Shown here piece by piece: positions 8,982 through 20,315 of a stretch of 64,000 nt of DNA. A model generated the notes under the pieces. The model saw only the letters and a list, made by a program, of their open reading frames with translations. It had not been told where the DNA came from and did no database searches. A program made the position numbers and the translations under genes. Location: NCBI GenBank assembly GCA_963700475.1, contig CAVOXR010000005.1, forward strand, positions 124,001-188,000, in the 5' to 3' direction. This DNA comes from Prado023 sp963700475. Lineage in GTDB: Bacteria > Actinomycetota > Actinomycetes > S36-B12 > CAIYMF01. Within the stretch, counting starts at the first letter, position 1; each line of letters starts with the position of its first letter.

Positions 8982-9653
8982 TCAGGCGTCGCCGGCGCGG
9001 ACCAGGCCGCTCTGGTAGGCGATGACCACCAGCTGGGCGCGGTCGCGGGCGCCGAGCTTGGTCATGGCGCGGTTCACGTGGGTCTTGGCGGTCAGCGGCG
9101 AGAGGTACAGCTGTTCGGCGATCTGGTCGTTGCTCAGGCCGCGGCCCACCATGGCCACGATCTCGCGCTCCCGATCGGTCAGGACCTCGAGCTCCGCCGG
9201 GCTGGTCGTGAGCTGGACCTCCGACGGCTGGGCGAGGAACCGGTCGATGAGGGTCCGGGTGGCGCGTGGGGAGAGCAGGGAGTCCCCCGACGCCACGACG
9301 CGCACCGCGTCGAGCAGCTCGTTGGGCTCCACTCCCTTGCCGAGGAATCCAGCGGCCCCGGCGCGCAGGGCGGCGACCACGTACTCGTCGGCCTCGAACG
9401 TGGTCAGGATCAGCACGTGCACGCCGGCGAGGTCGGGGTTCGCGCTGATCTCCTGGGTCGCCTGCAGGCCGTCGAGCTGCGGCATCCGGATGTCCATGAG
9501 CACGACATCGGGTGTCAGCGCGACGCACTGCCGCAGGGCGTCGGCACCGTCGATCGCCTCGCCGACCACCTCGAGGTCGGGTGCGGAGCTGATGAGGGCG
9601 GCGAAGCCCGCGCGGATGAGTGCCTGGTCGTCGGCGATGAGGACGCGGATCAT
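8982..9653 (-). CDS. LuxR/NarL-family response regulator of the ABC module
   Basis: A 223-residue regulator. The receiver domain has acidic residues DD at 8-9, phospho-acceptor Asp54 in VLMDIRMP, and the conserved Thr in LILTTFE. The GerE/LuxR helix-turn-helix is at about 155-215, with LTDREREIVAMVGRGLSNDQIA. Its ATG at 9653 overlaps the kinase stop (ATGA). It probably binds the two TACTGC dyads flanking its own operon and the ABC genes, inducing the exporter on signal, in the manner of LiaR, DesR or VraR systems. Confidence 0.93.
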   Translation of the reverse strand: MIRVLIADDQALIRAGFAALISSAPDLEVVGEAIDGADALRQCVALTPDVVLMDIRMPQLDGLQATQEISANPDLAGVHVLILTTFEADEYVVAALRAGAAGFLGKGVEPNELLDAVRVVASGDSLLSPRATRTLIDRFLAQPSEVQLTTSPAELEVLTDREREIVAMVGRGLSNDQIAEQLYLSPLTAKTHVNRAMTKLGARDRAQLVVIAYQSGLVRAGDA

Positions 9654-10888
9654 CGGGGCACCCGTTCCTGCGGCCCCGCCTGGCCGTCTGAGCCCAGGGG
9701 GAGGTCGACACGGACGTGGAAGACCGCACCCGAGGTCACGGTGATGGTTCCACCGGCAGCGGCGACCCGCTCGCGCATGCCGATCAGGCCGTTGCCAGTG
9801 GTCTGCGCAGGGGATCCCGGACCTCCGGCCGGCGATGCCACTGGATTGCTCACCTCGACGTGCAGGGTCGGACCGTCCTGACGGAGCACGACGCGCGCCG
9901 TCCCCGTCCCGTACTTGCCGGCATTCGTGAGGCCCTCCTGGATCACCCGATAGGTCGTCAGGCTGACGGTGGTGGGCAGGTCGCGCGGACCCACAGCGTC
10001 GTCGAGTTCGACGTCGAGCCCGGCCGAGCGCATCCGGGCGACCAACCCGGGGATCTCCGTGAGCCCCGGCGTCGGTGGCTCGACCAACTGGGCGTGCCCG
10101 TCAGTGCGGAGCAGCCCGACCATCACGCGCATCTCCTCGATGACCTCCTGGCTCGCTGCCCGCACGTGCACCAGGGCCGTGCGGGCAGCCGGGGGGTCGG
10201 CCTCGAGCAGGTGCGAGGCGACGCCGGCCTGCACGTTGATGACCGACACGTGGTGGGCGACCGCATCGTGGAGCTCGCGTGCGATCCGCAGGCGCTCCTC
10301 GGCGACCCTGCGGCGGGCCTCCTCCTCGCGGGATGCCTCCGCAGCCTCGGCCCGGGCCAGGGCGGACTCGACCGATGCCCGCTGGTTGCGCACGGAGTCC
10401 CCGATCGCCGCGGCGAGCCCGCTGAGCGCCGCCAGGGCGTAGGTCGCGTCGCTGCCGATCCACCCTCCCGTGACGGCCAGCGTGGGGATGATGAGCGTGA
10501 CGGCCGTCGCCGCCGCGACGAGCAGCGTCGTCCGGCGATTGGTGTGGACGGCGACCGTGTAGACCGCGACGAGGAGGGCTGGCAGGCAGCGCGACGGCAG
10601 GTGCGTGAGGATGGTGTCCGTCGCGGCCAGCGCGAGGATCCCCAGCCAGACCGGCACCGGCCACTGTCGTCGCCACACCAGCGCGAGGCACGCCAGGAAC
10701 ACCAGCGCGAGGGAGTCCCAGCCGCGGGCCGCGAGGTCTGCGGGGTCGAGGCGGGCGGCGCTCGCACCGGCGCGCCCCGCCGGCGGGAGGTAGATGCACG
10801 CGACCAGGACCCCCGCCGCGATGGCGAGGTCGAGCGGCGCGACGCGCGAGCCCAGCCGCGCCGCCATCCGATCCGCCCAGCCCTGCAT
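9650..10888 (-). CDS. Sensor histidine kinase of the ABC module
   Basis: A 412-residue kinase of the HisKA_3 class. About five hydrophobic segments occupy the first 150 residues. A short coiled region of EAAEASREEEARRR leads to the His box RELHDAVAHHVSV. The HATPase domain has VIQEGLTNAGKYG as N-box and NGLIGMRERVAAAGG as the final glycine box. ATG 10888 is taken as start; an in-frame GTG at 10897 is possible. It shares an operon with the regulator and likely senses a membrane-active signal. The TACTGC dyad lies 60 bp upstream. Confidence 0.92.
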   Translation of the reverse strand: MQGWADRMAARLGSRVAPLDLAIAAGVLVACIYLPPAGRAGASAARLDPADLAARGWDSLALVFLACLALVWRRQWPVPVWLGILALAATDTILTHLPSRCLPALLVAVYTVAVHTNRRTTLLVAAATAVTLIIPTLAVTGGWIGSDATYALAALSGLAAAIGDSVRNQRASVESALARAEAAEASREEEARRRVAEERLRIARELHDAVAHHVSVINVQAGVASHLLEADPPAARTALVHVRAASQEVIEEMRVMVGLLRTDGHAQLVEPPTPGLTEIPGLVARMRSAGLDVELDDAVGPRDLPTTVSLTTYRVIQEGLTNAGKYGTGTARVVLRQDGPTLHVEVSNPVASPAGGPGSPAQTTGNGLIGMRERVAAAGGTITVTSGAVFHVRVDLPLGSDGQAGPQERVPR

Positions 10889-10947
10889 GCCGATCACGAT
10901 AGGGGCATCGGCCGCCCGGCGCGCCCGATGCCCGCGGTATCCCCACG

Positions 10948-10963
10948 TACTGCAACCGCAGTA
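10948..10963. promoter_or_regulatory. Dyad operator TACTGC-N4-GCAGTA, copy 2
   Basis: Perfect dyad extended to 7-bp arms (GTACTGC, AACC, GCAGTAC), 60 bp upstream of the kinase ATG. It matches the dyad before the ABC ATPase gene in sequence and spacing, consistent with autoregulation of the kinase-regulator operon. Confidence 0.62.
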
Positions 10964-10988
10964 CCCGCCGGGTCGAACCCGGCGATCT

Positions 10989-11047
10989 GCTTCCCCCGCA
11001 TCGATCTGCTTCCGGTTCATTGGGAAGCAGATCCACCGAAGGGAAGC
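10989..11047. repeat. Compound palindrome, four GCTTCC/GGAAGC half-sites, copy 2
   Basis: GCTTCC at 10989 and 11008 and GGAAGC at 11023 and 11042, again with exactly 19 bp between same-direction half-sites. The inner arms GATCTGCTTCC and GGAAGCAGATC are identical to copy 1, with a 9-base loop in place of 8. It lies between the kinase gene and the divergent MFS exporter. Confidence 0.7.
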
Positions 11048-11153
11048 CTTTGGCTCGGGTGGGGCACCGGTCGGTGGGGGCGACGGTCGGCTCGTGTGAC
11101 CCGTTGCACACGCCGGGAGGGAATGCCGCCGGTTCGGAGTAGGTTGAGCGGCC

Positions 11154-12914
11154 ATGAGCACCCCGAGTCCGGCTGCCCCCATGACCACCGACGTCGTGGC
11201 GCCGCACCGGTGGCGTGCCCTGGCTGCGCTGGTCGTCAGCCTGCTGGTGGTGGTGCTCGACAACACCGTCCTCAACGTCGCGCTCAAGACGATCCAGGAT
11301 GACCTGGGCGCCACCCAGAGCCAGCTGATCTGGGCGATCAACGCCTACTCGCTGGTGTTCGCCGCGCTGCTGTTCACCTGGGGCGTCCTCGGCGACCGCT
11401 ACGGACGGCGCAAGATCCTGATCATCGGCCTCCTGCTGTTCGCAGCGGCCTCCCTGCTCAGCGCGTTCGCCCAGACACCGACGCAGCTGATCGTCGCGCG
11501 CGGGCTCATGGGCATCGGCGGCGCGTCCGTGCTGCCCGTGACACTGTCGATCATCACCGTGATCTTCCCGCCCGCTGAGCGCGGCAAGGCGATCGGAATC
11601 TGGGCAGCTGCCGTGGGTGGTGCGGTTGCGCTCGGCCCGCTGCTCGGTGGGTTCCTGCTCGAGCACTTCTGGTGGGGCTCGGTGTTCCTCATCAACATCC
11701 CGATCATCGCCATCGGGATCGGCGGGATCCTGGCCAACGTCCCTGAGTCGCGCAACCCGCACCCCGGGCGGCTGGATCCCCTCGGCCTCGTGCTGTCGAT
11801 CGTCGGCCTGATGGCCCTCGTCTACGGAATCCAGGAAGCTGGCTGGAGCGAGCCGGTCACATACGCCTGGATCGCGTTCGGCGTGGCCGTGCTGGCCGGG
11901 TTCCTGTTCTGGGAGTCGCGCACCGATCACCCCTCGATGGACCTGAGCCTGTTCTCGATCCGCTCGTTCTCCGTCCCGCTGTCGGCCACCTCACTGACGT
12001 TCGCTGCGCTCAGTGGGTCGCTGATCTTCCTGGCGTTCTACTACCAGGTTGTGCGCGGGTGGTCGCCCCTGCAGTCCGGTGCCCTGACTGTTCCCTTCGC
12101 GATCGGGCAGCTGCTGGCTGCTCCGCGGAGCGGGAAGATGGTGAGCCGCTTCGGGGCTCGCCGTGTGATCCCGTTCGGCCTCGTGCTCGCGTCGGTGGCC
12201 ATGTTCATGTTCACCCGGCTCGACCTGGCCACGCCCATCTGGCTGCTGGTCCTCATCCCGTTCGTCTTCGGGTTCGGGATGGGCAACGTGATCGCCCCGT
12301 CGACGACCCGGATGACCCTGGCCACGCCCCCACAGCGCTCCGGTGCCGGATCGGCTGTGCAGAACACGGTCCGCCAGGTCGGGGCGACGCTGGGTGTGGC
12401 GGTCATCTCGTCGGTCGTCGCCACCAAGTACTCGGGTGCGATGTCCAAGGGGCTCGAGGGGAGCCCACTGCCGGCCGACCTGCAGGCGGTGGCCTCCGAC
12501 AGCGTCGGGGCGACCTACGAGGTGGCATCGAAGCTGCAGGCGTCCGGCCGGGCGACAGTGGAGCAGGCAGACGCCCTGCGCGCCGCCGCCGATGCTGCTT
12601 TCATCCCCGCCTTCCACATCGCCGCGTACATGGGGCTGGCGCTCCTGCTCATCGCGCTGGTGATCATCCTGGTGTGGCTCCCGGCGCAAGCTGAGGCCGT
12701 CGCCTGGAAGGCCGGAGGCACCTCCGCCCCGCTTCCAGGACAGCCGGGGGCAGGGGCTGCGGGGGAGGCTCCGGCCGACCCCTACGCCACGGGTGGAGAT
12801 CTCGATGCGGCGCACCAGGTCCACTTGGTGGCCGAGGACGCGGAGCACCTCAGCCACGTGGAGGACGCCCCGTTGGAGCATCCGATGGGGGAGACCGCGC
12901 CCGAGCGGCAGTGA
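11154..12914 (+). CDS. MFS drug exporter, DHA2 (14-helix) family
   Basis: A 586-residue transporter. It has the DHA2 hallmarks: VVLDNTVLNVALKTIQ in helix 1 (motif D1 type), GDRYGRRK as motif A between helices 2 and 3, and a motif C-like GGAVALGPLLGG. About fourteen hydrophobic segments are followed by a ~70-residue hydrophilic tail rich in Glu and His. It would export drugs or other lipophilic compounds by proton antiport. It is divergent from the kinase operon, with the compound palindrome between them. A shared control is possible but unproven. Confidence 0.92.
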   Translation: MSTPSPAAPMTTDVVAPHRWRALAALVVSLLVVVLDNTVLNVALKTIQDDLGATQSQLIWAINAYSLVFAALLFTWGVLGDRYGRRKILIIGLLLFAAASLLSAFAQTPTQLIVARGLMGIGGASVLPVTLSIITVIFPPAERGKAIGIWAAAVGGAVALGPLLGGFLLEHFWWGSVFLINIPIIAIGIGGILANVPESRNPHPGRLDPLGLVLSIVGLMALVYGIQEAGWSEPVTYAWIAFGVAVLAGFLFWESRTDHPSMDLSLFSIRSFSVPLSATSLTFAALSGSLIFLAFYYQVVRGWSPLQSGALTVPFAIGQLLAAPRSGKMVSRFGARRVIPFGLVLASVAMFMFTRLDLATPIWLLVLIPFVFGFGMGNVIAPSTTRMTLATPPQRSGAGSAVQNTVRQVGATLGVAVISSVVATKYSGAMSKGLEGSPLPADLQAVASDSVGATYEVASKLQASGRATVEQADALRAAADAAFIPAFHIAAYMGLALLLIALVIILVWLPAQAEAVAWKAGGTSAPLPGQPGAGAAGEAPADPYATGGDLDAAHQVHLVAEDAEHLSHVEDAPLEHPMGETAPERQ

Positions 12915-13093
12915 CCTGCGGCGCCCTCGTTACCCGCCGGTAAGGTCCAACGGCTTTCCCTCCGTGGGGGATCCTCGGGACGCATGCCCCCCGGACCGGG
13001 ACCTTTGCCCGGCGTGACGTGCGGGTTCGGTCGCTACCGTGTCGGGCGTTGGTGCCTGTCCGATCGGCACCCCGAACTAAGGGGTAACCCCCG

Positions 13094-15645
<2,552 letters not shown>

Positions 15646-15649
<4 letters not shown>

Positions 15650-16695
15650 ACATCGCGATCCGGTATGGAGCGGCGATCGTCGACGCGGACGGTCATGTCA
15701 GCGGGCACGATGCAGGCGCGACCCTGGTGCGGCGACTGCTCCGGGTGTTCCCCGAGGCACGGCTGATCGGCCCGGGCCCGCGGCAGGGCGAGGGGTTCGA
15801 CGTCATCCCGCTGGAGTTCGTCGACGGCTCGGACACCGTGGTGATCAACATGGACGTCATCGACTCCGTCGGCGTGTGGCAGACGCTCAAGCAGAACTGC
15901 GACGAGCCGAAGCTGATGAACTTCGTGTGGTTCAACACCGCGAAGTACGACCACCGCGTGCAGCGCTCGGCGCTCGGCCTCTCGTGCGGGCTGTTCCCGA
16001 CATTCGCCAACTCGGAGCGGACCGCCAACGAGATCCGCGAGATCGTCTCCGGCTGGACCATCAAGCCGATCTGGGAGGAGGCCCGGATCGCGTGGGTCAA
16101 TCTCGGCATCCGGCTCGAGCACGTCCAGCCGCGCAAGGAGACCTCGATCCCGGTCGTTCTGTACCCGGCCATCTACCTGTCCGAGCGCAAGCAGCCGCAG
16201 CTCTTCCTCGACACCGTCGAGAAGGTGCAGAAGCGCACGCCGATCAAGGTCGAGGCGCGCCTGCACGAGTCGCACCTGATCAGCGAGCGAGCCATGCGCC
16301 TGTCCCGCAAGGACTGGGCGTGGGTCGGCCCGCTGACCGCGACCCGTGAGGACTACTGGCACGCGCTCGCCCGGACCACCGCGTTCCTGGCCACGGCGCG
16401 TGACGAGTCGTACGGCCTTGAGTACGTGGAGGCCCTCGTGGCCGGCGCGGTCGGGGTGTTCCCGGATCGCCCGTGGGCGCGCGCGATCCTGCCTGAGCGC
16501 TACCCGTTCCTCTACAAGACACCGGCGGAGGCCGAGGCGCTGCTCTACCGCGCAGTCACCGAGACCGAGGCCTGTCGTCGCGAGCTCGACCAGGCCGCTG
16601 GCGGGGACTTCGTGCAGTGGCTGGGCGCGCGCCACGACGACGACCAGTTCGATCGCGCGATCGCCGCACGGGTCCGGGAGTGGTTCGGGGCCTGA
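15646..16695 (+). CDS. Glycosyltransferase-like protein (GT4/GT-B type)
   Basis: A 349-residue soluble protein starting at a GTG that overlaps the pyrophosphatase stop. The N-terminus has a Rossmann-like start and a GHDAGA loop. The C-terminal half resembles the donor-binding domain of GT-B glycosyltransferases: a VVLYPAIYLSERKQP strand, then ARDESYGLEYVEALVAG, close to the E-x7-E pattern of GT4 enzymes. The donor and acceptor are unknown. Translational coupling to a pyrophosphatase is unusual. One possible link is removal of pyrophosphate made when nucleotide sugars form. Confidence 0.7.
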
Positions 16696-16837
16696 CCAGG
16701 TTGCGTTCGGGAGGGTCCGTCGGCCCGCCCTGGAACTCCGCCGGGGCGACGCTCTCGTTGATCCTCTCCGGGCCGAACGCCTCGAACAGGTCGCGCTGTC
16801 CGGACGGGAGGCGAAGCCCGCCCGGTCGGGGCTCTGG

Positions 16838-16860
16838 AAGGCGGGCTGCATGCCCGCCTT
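16838..16860 (+). terminator. Hairpin downstream of the pyrophosphatase operon
   Basis: AAGGCGGGC, five bases, then GCCCGCCTT gives a perfect 9-bp stem about 140 bases after the glycosyltransferase stop. No long T tract follows, as is common in GC-rich actinobacteria. The preceding 140 bases show no gene I can support. Confidence 0.5.
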
Positions 16861-16952
16861 GGGTTGGGTCTGTTGATCATCGAGAGCGGTCGAGTGCCTC
16901 TGTCCACAGATCGGTTGTGAGCTCTGGTGTTGTCAGCCGCCCCTGATATTGT

Positions 16953-16968
16953 TCGAACAGGTGTTCGA
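16953..16968. promoter_or_regulatory. LexA SOS box, perfect mycobacterial-type match
   Basis: TCGAAC-AGGT-GTTCGA is an exact match to the actinobacterial SOS box consensus TCGAAC-N4-GTTCGA. It lies immediately before the HNH gene and overlaps an alternative TTG start, so the gene is expected to be repressed by LexA and induced by DNA damage. Confidence 0.8.
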
Positions 16969-16969
16969 G

Positions 16970-18452
16970 ATGGGGGATGGGATGGGGATGGGAGGAACGG
17001 GCGGCCCGCCGCTGGTGGCCGACGTGCGAGCCGCGGCGGCCGTGCCGATGGCGTCACGGGAAGCGGCGGACATCTGGACCCAGGTGTCCGCGGTGACCTC
17101 GGGTGAGGTCCCGGCGATGGGCCTGTCGGCGGGGGAACGCCCGGCTGCGGATGTGGAGGTGCTGTGCTCGGCGGTCGCGTCGGTCGAGTTCGAGCTGGCC
17201 CGCCGGATGGTCGCCGCAGCCCGGGCTGGCAGCCTGCCGCTGGTCGGTGACGGGGCGATGCTGCTGGCCCGCGGGTGGTCGACCGGCTGGGCGCGCAGGC
17301 TGGCCCGCGCCGGGGCGTTCGCCGAGGTGCACCCCGCGTTGGGGGAGGTGTGGGCCTCAGGCGTGATCACCAGCGAACACGTCCACGCGCTCGCGCGGCA
17401 CGCCGACCACCTGACGGCCGAGCAGATGGCGGCGGTGATCACCGAGCTGGGCCCGTGGTGGGGTCAGCTGTCCCCGGTGGCGGTTGCCCAGTTCGTGGCC
17501 CGGGTGATCCGCGCCCTGAACCCACCCACCGATCCGGAACCCGACGAGGCAGCGGCCCACGAGAGCCGGTCCCTGTCGTTCGCGCTCACCTCAGACTCGG
17601 TGATCCTGGCCGGGGTGCTGCCCCGCCTCGAAGGGGAAGCGGTGATCGCCGCGATCGACGCGTTCGCCGAACGCCTGCGCTCCGAGGCCGACCACGTCCC
17701 AGCCTCAGCCCGCCGCGCCGACGGCCTGGTCGCCCTGGTCAACGCCGCGCACGCCACCGACTCGATCCCCACCCGAGGCGGGCTCCCCGTGTCCGTCTCA
17801 GTCACCCTGGACTCCACCACCCTCGGGGACCAGGTCTGGACCACCTCCCGCGGGCACACCCTCACCGCACGCCGAGGCCCGGTTCGCCTCCTGCGACGCG
17901 ATGGTCACCCCGATCGTGATCGACACGGGCAAGTGCCCCGATACCATCAGCGAACTCCTCACGCCCGCCGCCGACCCACCCGCGGGGCAGGGTGCCGAGG
18001 GCGGCGGCGACCGGGTCACCGATCCGGTGGGCCTCACCCTGAGCCCGCCGGCGGTGCTCCGGATCGCGGAACTGGCCACCACCCTGCTCGGCACCCGGAT
18101 CCCGCTGGCCGTTGGCCGCACCGCCCGCACCGCCACCCCCACCCAACGCCGGGCCCTCGCGGCCCGGGACCGGGGGTGCATCATCCCGGGCTGCGGAATC
18201 CCCGCCGAGGCCTGCCAGACCCACCACGTCGAGGACTGGGCCGCCGGCGGGGACACCGACCTACCCAACCTGGCGTTGTTGTGCTGGGCGCATCACCGGC
18301 AGGTCGACTTGGGCATGTGGACCATCGTCCCGGCGTCCAACGACCCAGTACCCCAACCTGAACCCGGTGCCCCACCCGGAACCCCCTGGCCCGCCAACCA
18401 CAGCGCACCTTGGACCATCACCCGCACACCCCGAACACGCTGGCGGACGTGA
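16970..18452 (+). CDS. DUF222/13E12-type HNH endonuclease, frameshifted as read
   Basis: The DUF222 domain occupies about the first 300 residues (helical, Ala-rich, with LARRMVAAARAG and a QLSPVAVAQFVARV helix). Near 17865-17872 one extra base shifts the frame. The second half then gives a classic HNH nuclease: GCIIPGCGIPAEACQTHH, VEDWAAGGDTDLPNLALLC and WAHHRQVD. Corrected length is about 493 residues. Start is uncertain: the TTG at 16949 would run through the LexA box, so ATG 16970 or a later start is preferred. Such genes are abundant in actinobacteria and some mycobacterial copies are known SOS genes. Confidence 0.85.
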
Positions 18453-18465
18453 GAGCGCAGAACAG

Positions 18466-19395
18466 TCAGTGCTTCCGGGTGGCCAGCTCGTGGAGGTCGT
18501 ATGGCGTCTCCTGGTAGACGCAGTAGTTCAGCCAGTTGGTGAACAGCAGGTCACCGTGTGCGCGCCATCCGACGATGGGCACGTGCCCGGGGTCGTCGTC
18601 GCGGTAGTAGTTGCGCGGCATCTCGATGGGCAGCCCAGCCTCGAGGTCCCGCCGGTACTCGATGTCGAGGGTCTCGGCGTCGTACTCGGCATGCCCGGTG
18701 ACGAACACCCTGCGGCCATCACGGGACGCCGCGAGGTACACGCCGGCCTCCGGGGAGACGGCCAACAGCTCCAGGTCGGGTTCGGCCAGGATGTCCTCCG
18801 CGCTGACCGTCGTGTGCCGGGAATGCGGTGCAAGGAAGACGTCGTCGAACCCTCGGGTGATCTTGTTCTTGGGGTCCGTCACCTCGTGGGAGAACACACC
18901 GAAGACCTTCTCGTCCACGGTGTGCTTGCCGATCCCGTAATGGTGGTACAGCTCGGCCTGGGCGCCCCAGCAGATCGCCAGCGTCGAGAACACATGCTCG
19001 TCGGCCCAGTCCATGATCCCGACCAGCTCGTCCCAGTAGTCAACGTCCTCGAACTCCATGAGCTCGACAGGGGCACCCGTGATGATCAATCCATCGAAGC
19101 TGTGCTCGCGCACGCGGTCGAAGGTCTCGTAGAAGACCTCGAGGTGGGTGTGGTCGGTGTGCTTGGGGGAGTACGAGGCGGTGTGCAGGAACGTGACCTC
19201 CACCTGCAGGGGCGAGTTGCCCAGCAGACGCAGGATCTGGGCCTCGGTGGTCTGCTTGGCCGGCATCAGGTTCAGCACGAGGATGCTCAGTGGGCGGATG
19301 TCCTGGCTCGCTGCACGGCGATCCGTCATCACGAAGACGTTCTCAGCTGCCAGGACGTCAGCAGCTGGAAGGCCTTCCCTGATCTTGACGGGCAT
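18466..19395 (-). CDS. metA: Homoserine O-acetyltransferase (MetA type)
   Basis: A 309-residue MetA-family acyltransferase for the first committed step of methionine synthesis. Catalytic Cys142 (AICWGAQA), His235 and Glu237 (TGHAEYD) sit exactly at the canonical positions. Residue 111 is Glu (ITGAPVELMEF), not Gly. In this family Glu111 is known to select acetyl-CoA and Gly111 succinyl-CoA, so O-acetylhomoserine is the predicted product although annotation pipelines often call it succinyltransferase. The ATG at 19395 has a GGGAG site. No SAM riboswitch is visible upstream. It is convergent with the HNH gene. Confidence 0.95.
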   Translation of the reverse strand: MPVKIREGLPAADVLAAENVFVMTDRRAASQDIRPLSILVLNLMPAKQTTEAQILRLLGNSPLQVEVTFLHTASYSPKHTDHTHLEVFYETFDRVREHSFDGLIITGAPVELMEFEDVDYWDELVGIMDWADEHVFSTLAICWGAQAELYHHYGIGKHTVDEKVFGVFSHEVTDPKNKITRGFDDVFLAPHSRHTTVSAEDILAEPDLELLAVSPEAGVYLAASRDGRRVFVTGHAEYDAETLDIEYRRDLEAGLPIEMPRNYYRDDDPGHVPIVGWRAHGDLLFTNWLNYCVYQETPYDLHELATRKH

Positions 19396-19535
19396 AGTCG
19401 CAACTCCCTGTGGCGGTGGGGTCGATTCTACGATGCCTGCCCGCTATCGGGGGATTCGCCGATTCCCGCCCGTGCCCACCGGCGCACGGGCGCGCCCGCT
19501 GGCGCCCATGCCGGATCGCTGGCACCCTCGATCGC

Positions 19536-19703
19536 ATGGACGCTCACCTGCGCGAGATCGTCGATCGGGGTGGTCGGGCGCAGTCCGCCGAGGCCGCCCG
19601 GCTCCTCATCCGGCTGGAGTCCGACCCGGAGGACGCCGAGGCCCGTTCCATGGCCCGCGTCCTCGTCGATGCCTATCTCCACGATCCGGACCTCACACGC
19701 TGA
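19536..19703 (+). CDS. Small acidic helical protein, 55 residues (putative)
   Basis: A 55-residue frame beginning MDAHLREIVDRGG and ending YLHDPDLTR, predicted helical and soluble. The ribosome site is weak. It fits neatly between metA (divergent) and the acetyltransferase gene (convergent), and the composition is protein-like, with Asp/Glu and Arg pairs. No family recognised. Confidence 0.4.
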   Translation: MDAHLREIVDRGGRAQSAEAARLLIRLESDPEDAEARSMARVLVDAYLHDPDLTR

Positions 19704-19722
19704 CTGGCTCAGCGCAGGGGAC

Positions 19723-20280
19723 TCATCGGGCGGTCAGCACCTCGAAGCGCAGGGCGGGCCCACCGCCGGCTGAGGCGAGCTTGGTGAACCGCTCGACGAG
19801 CACCCCACCATTGGCCTCGATGACTCGCTGCGAGGCCACGTTGTCCTCATCGGTCGTGATGTCCACGATCGGCAGGCCCTCGTCGGCGGCGATGCGCAGC
19901 ATCGCGGCCAGCGCCGTCGTCGCATAACCCCGGCGTCGCTTCCACGGCACAACCGAGTAGCCGATGTGCCCGAGGCAGGTGGGCGGCAGCTCCCGTGTGC
20001 CCGGCTGCCAGCGCAGGTTGATCGCTCCGGCGAACTCCCCGTCCCACATCCACCGGCTGAGGCCGGGCAGGCGGGGGACGGTGCTGCCGTCGGGCAGCTC
20101 GATCGGGTCGCCGGCGGCCTCCCGGTCGTCACGAAGGGCGAGGAACCGATCCGGATCCTGGATCACCCGATCGATCTCCGCCTGGTCGATCCCCACATGC
20201 TCGGTGTTCGGTGACCACCCGCGCCGCAGCGCATCGAGGTAGCTGGGCAGGTGCTCGGCCTGGGGGCGGATCAGTTCCAT
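19723..20280 (-). CDS. GNAT-family N-acetyltransferase
   Basis: 185 residues from ATG 20280. The GNAT core is clear: a LGHIGYSVVPWKRRRGYATTAL stretch holding the acetyl-CoA pyrophosphate loop (motif A R-R-x-G-Y-A form) and the later DEDNVASQRVIEANGG block (motif B). It would acetylate an amine from acetyl-CoA; the RimJ/RimL branch is most similar in feel. The acceptor cannot be told from sequence. Confidence 0.88.
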   Translation of the reverse strand: MELIRPQAEHLPSYLDALRRGWSPNTEHVGIDQAEIDRVIQDPDRFLALRDDREAAGDPIELPDGSTVPRLPGLSRWMWDGEFAGAINLRWQPGTRELPPTCLGHIGYSVVPWKRRRGYATTALAAMLRIAADEGLPIVDITTDEDNVASQRVIEANGGVLVERFTKLASAGGGPALRFEVLTAR

Positions 20281-20315
20281 GGGACCCAATCCTCCCACCG
20301 AGGTGATCACCGGCC

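Noticed and set aside
6843..11047. GCTTCC elements as terminal inverted repeats of an insertion sequence or transposon
   Set aside because: No transposase lies between them, no target-site duplication is visible, and each copy is itself symmetric. They are kept as a repeat finding only.
16696..16837. Short coding frames between the glycosyltransferase and HNH genes
   Set aside because: No start with a ribosome site and no coherent product in any frame; only the hairpin at 16838-16860 is supported.
19396..19535. SAM or T-box riboswitch before metA
   Set aside because: Only about 40 bases separate the start from a protein-like stretch on the other strand, and no kink-turn or terminator-antiterminator pair is visible.
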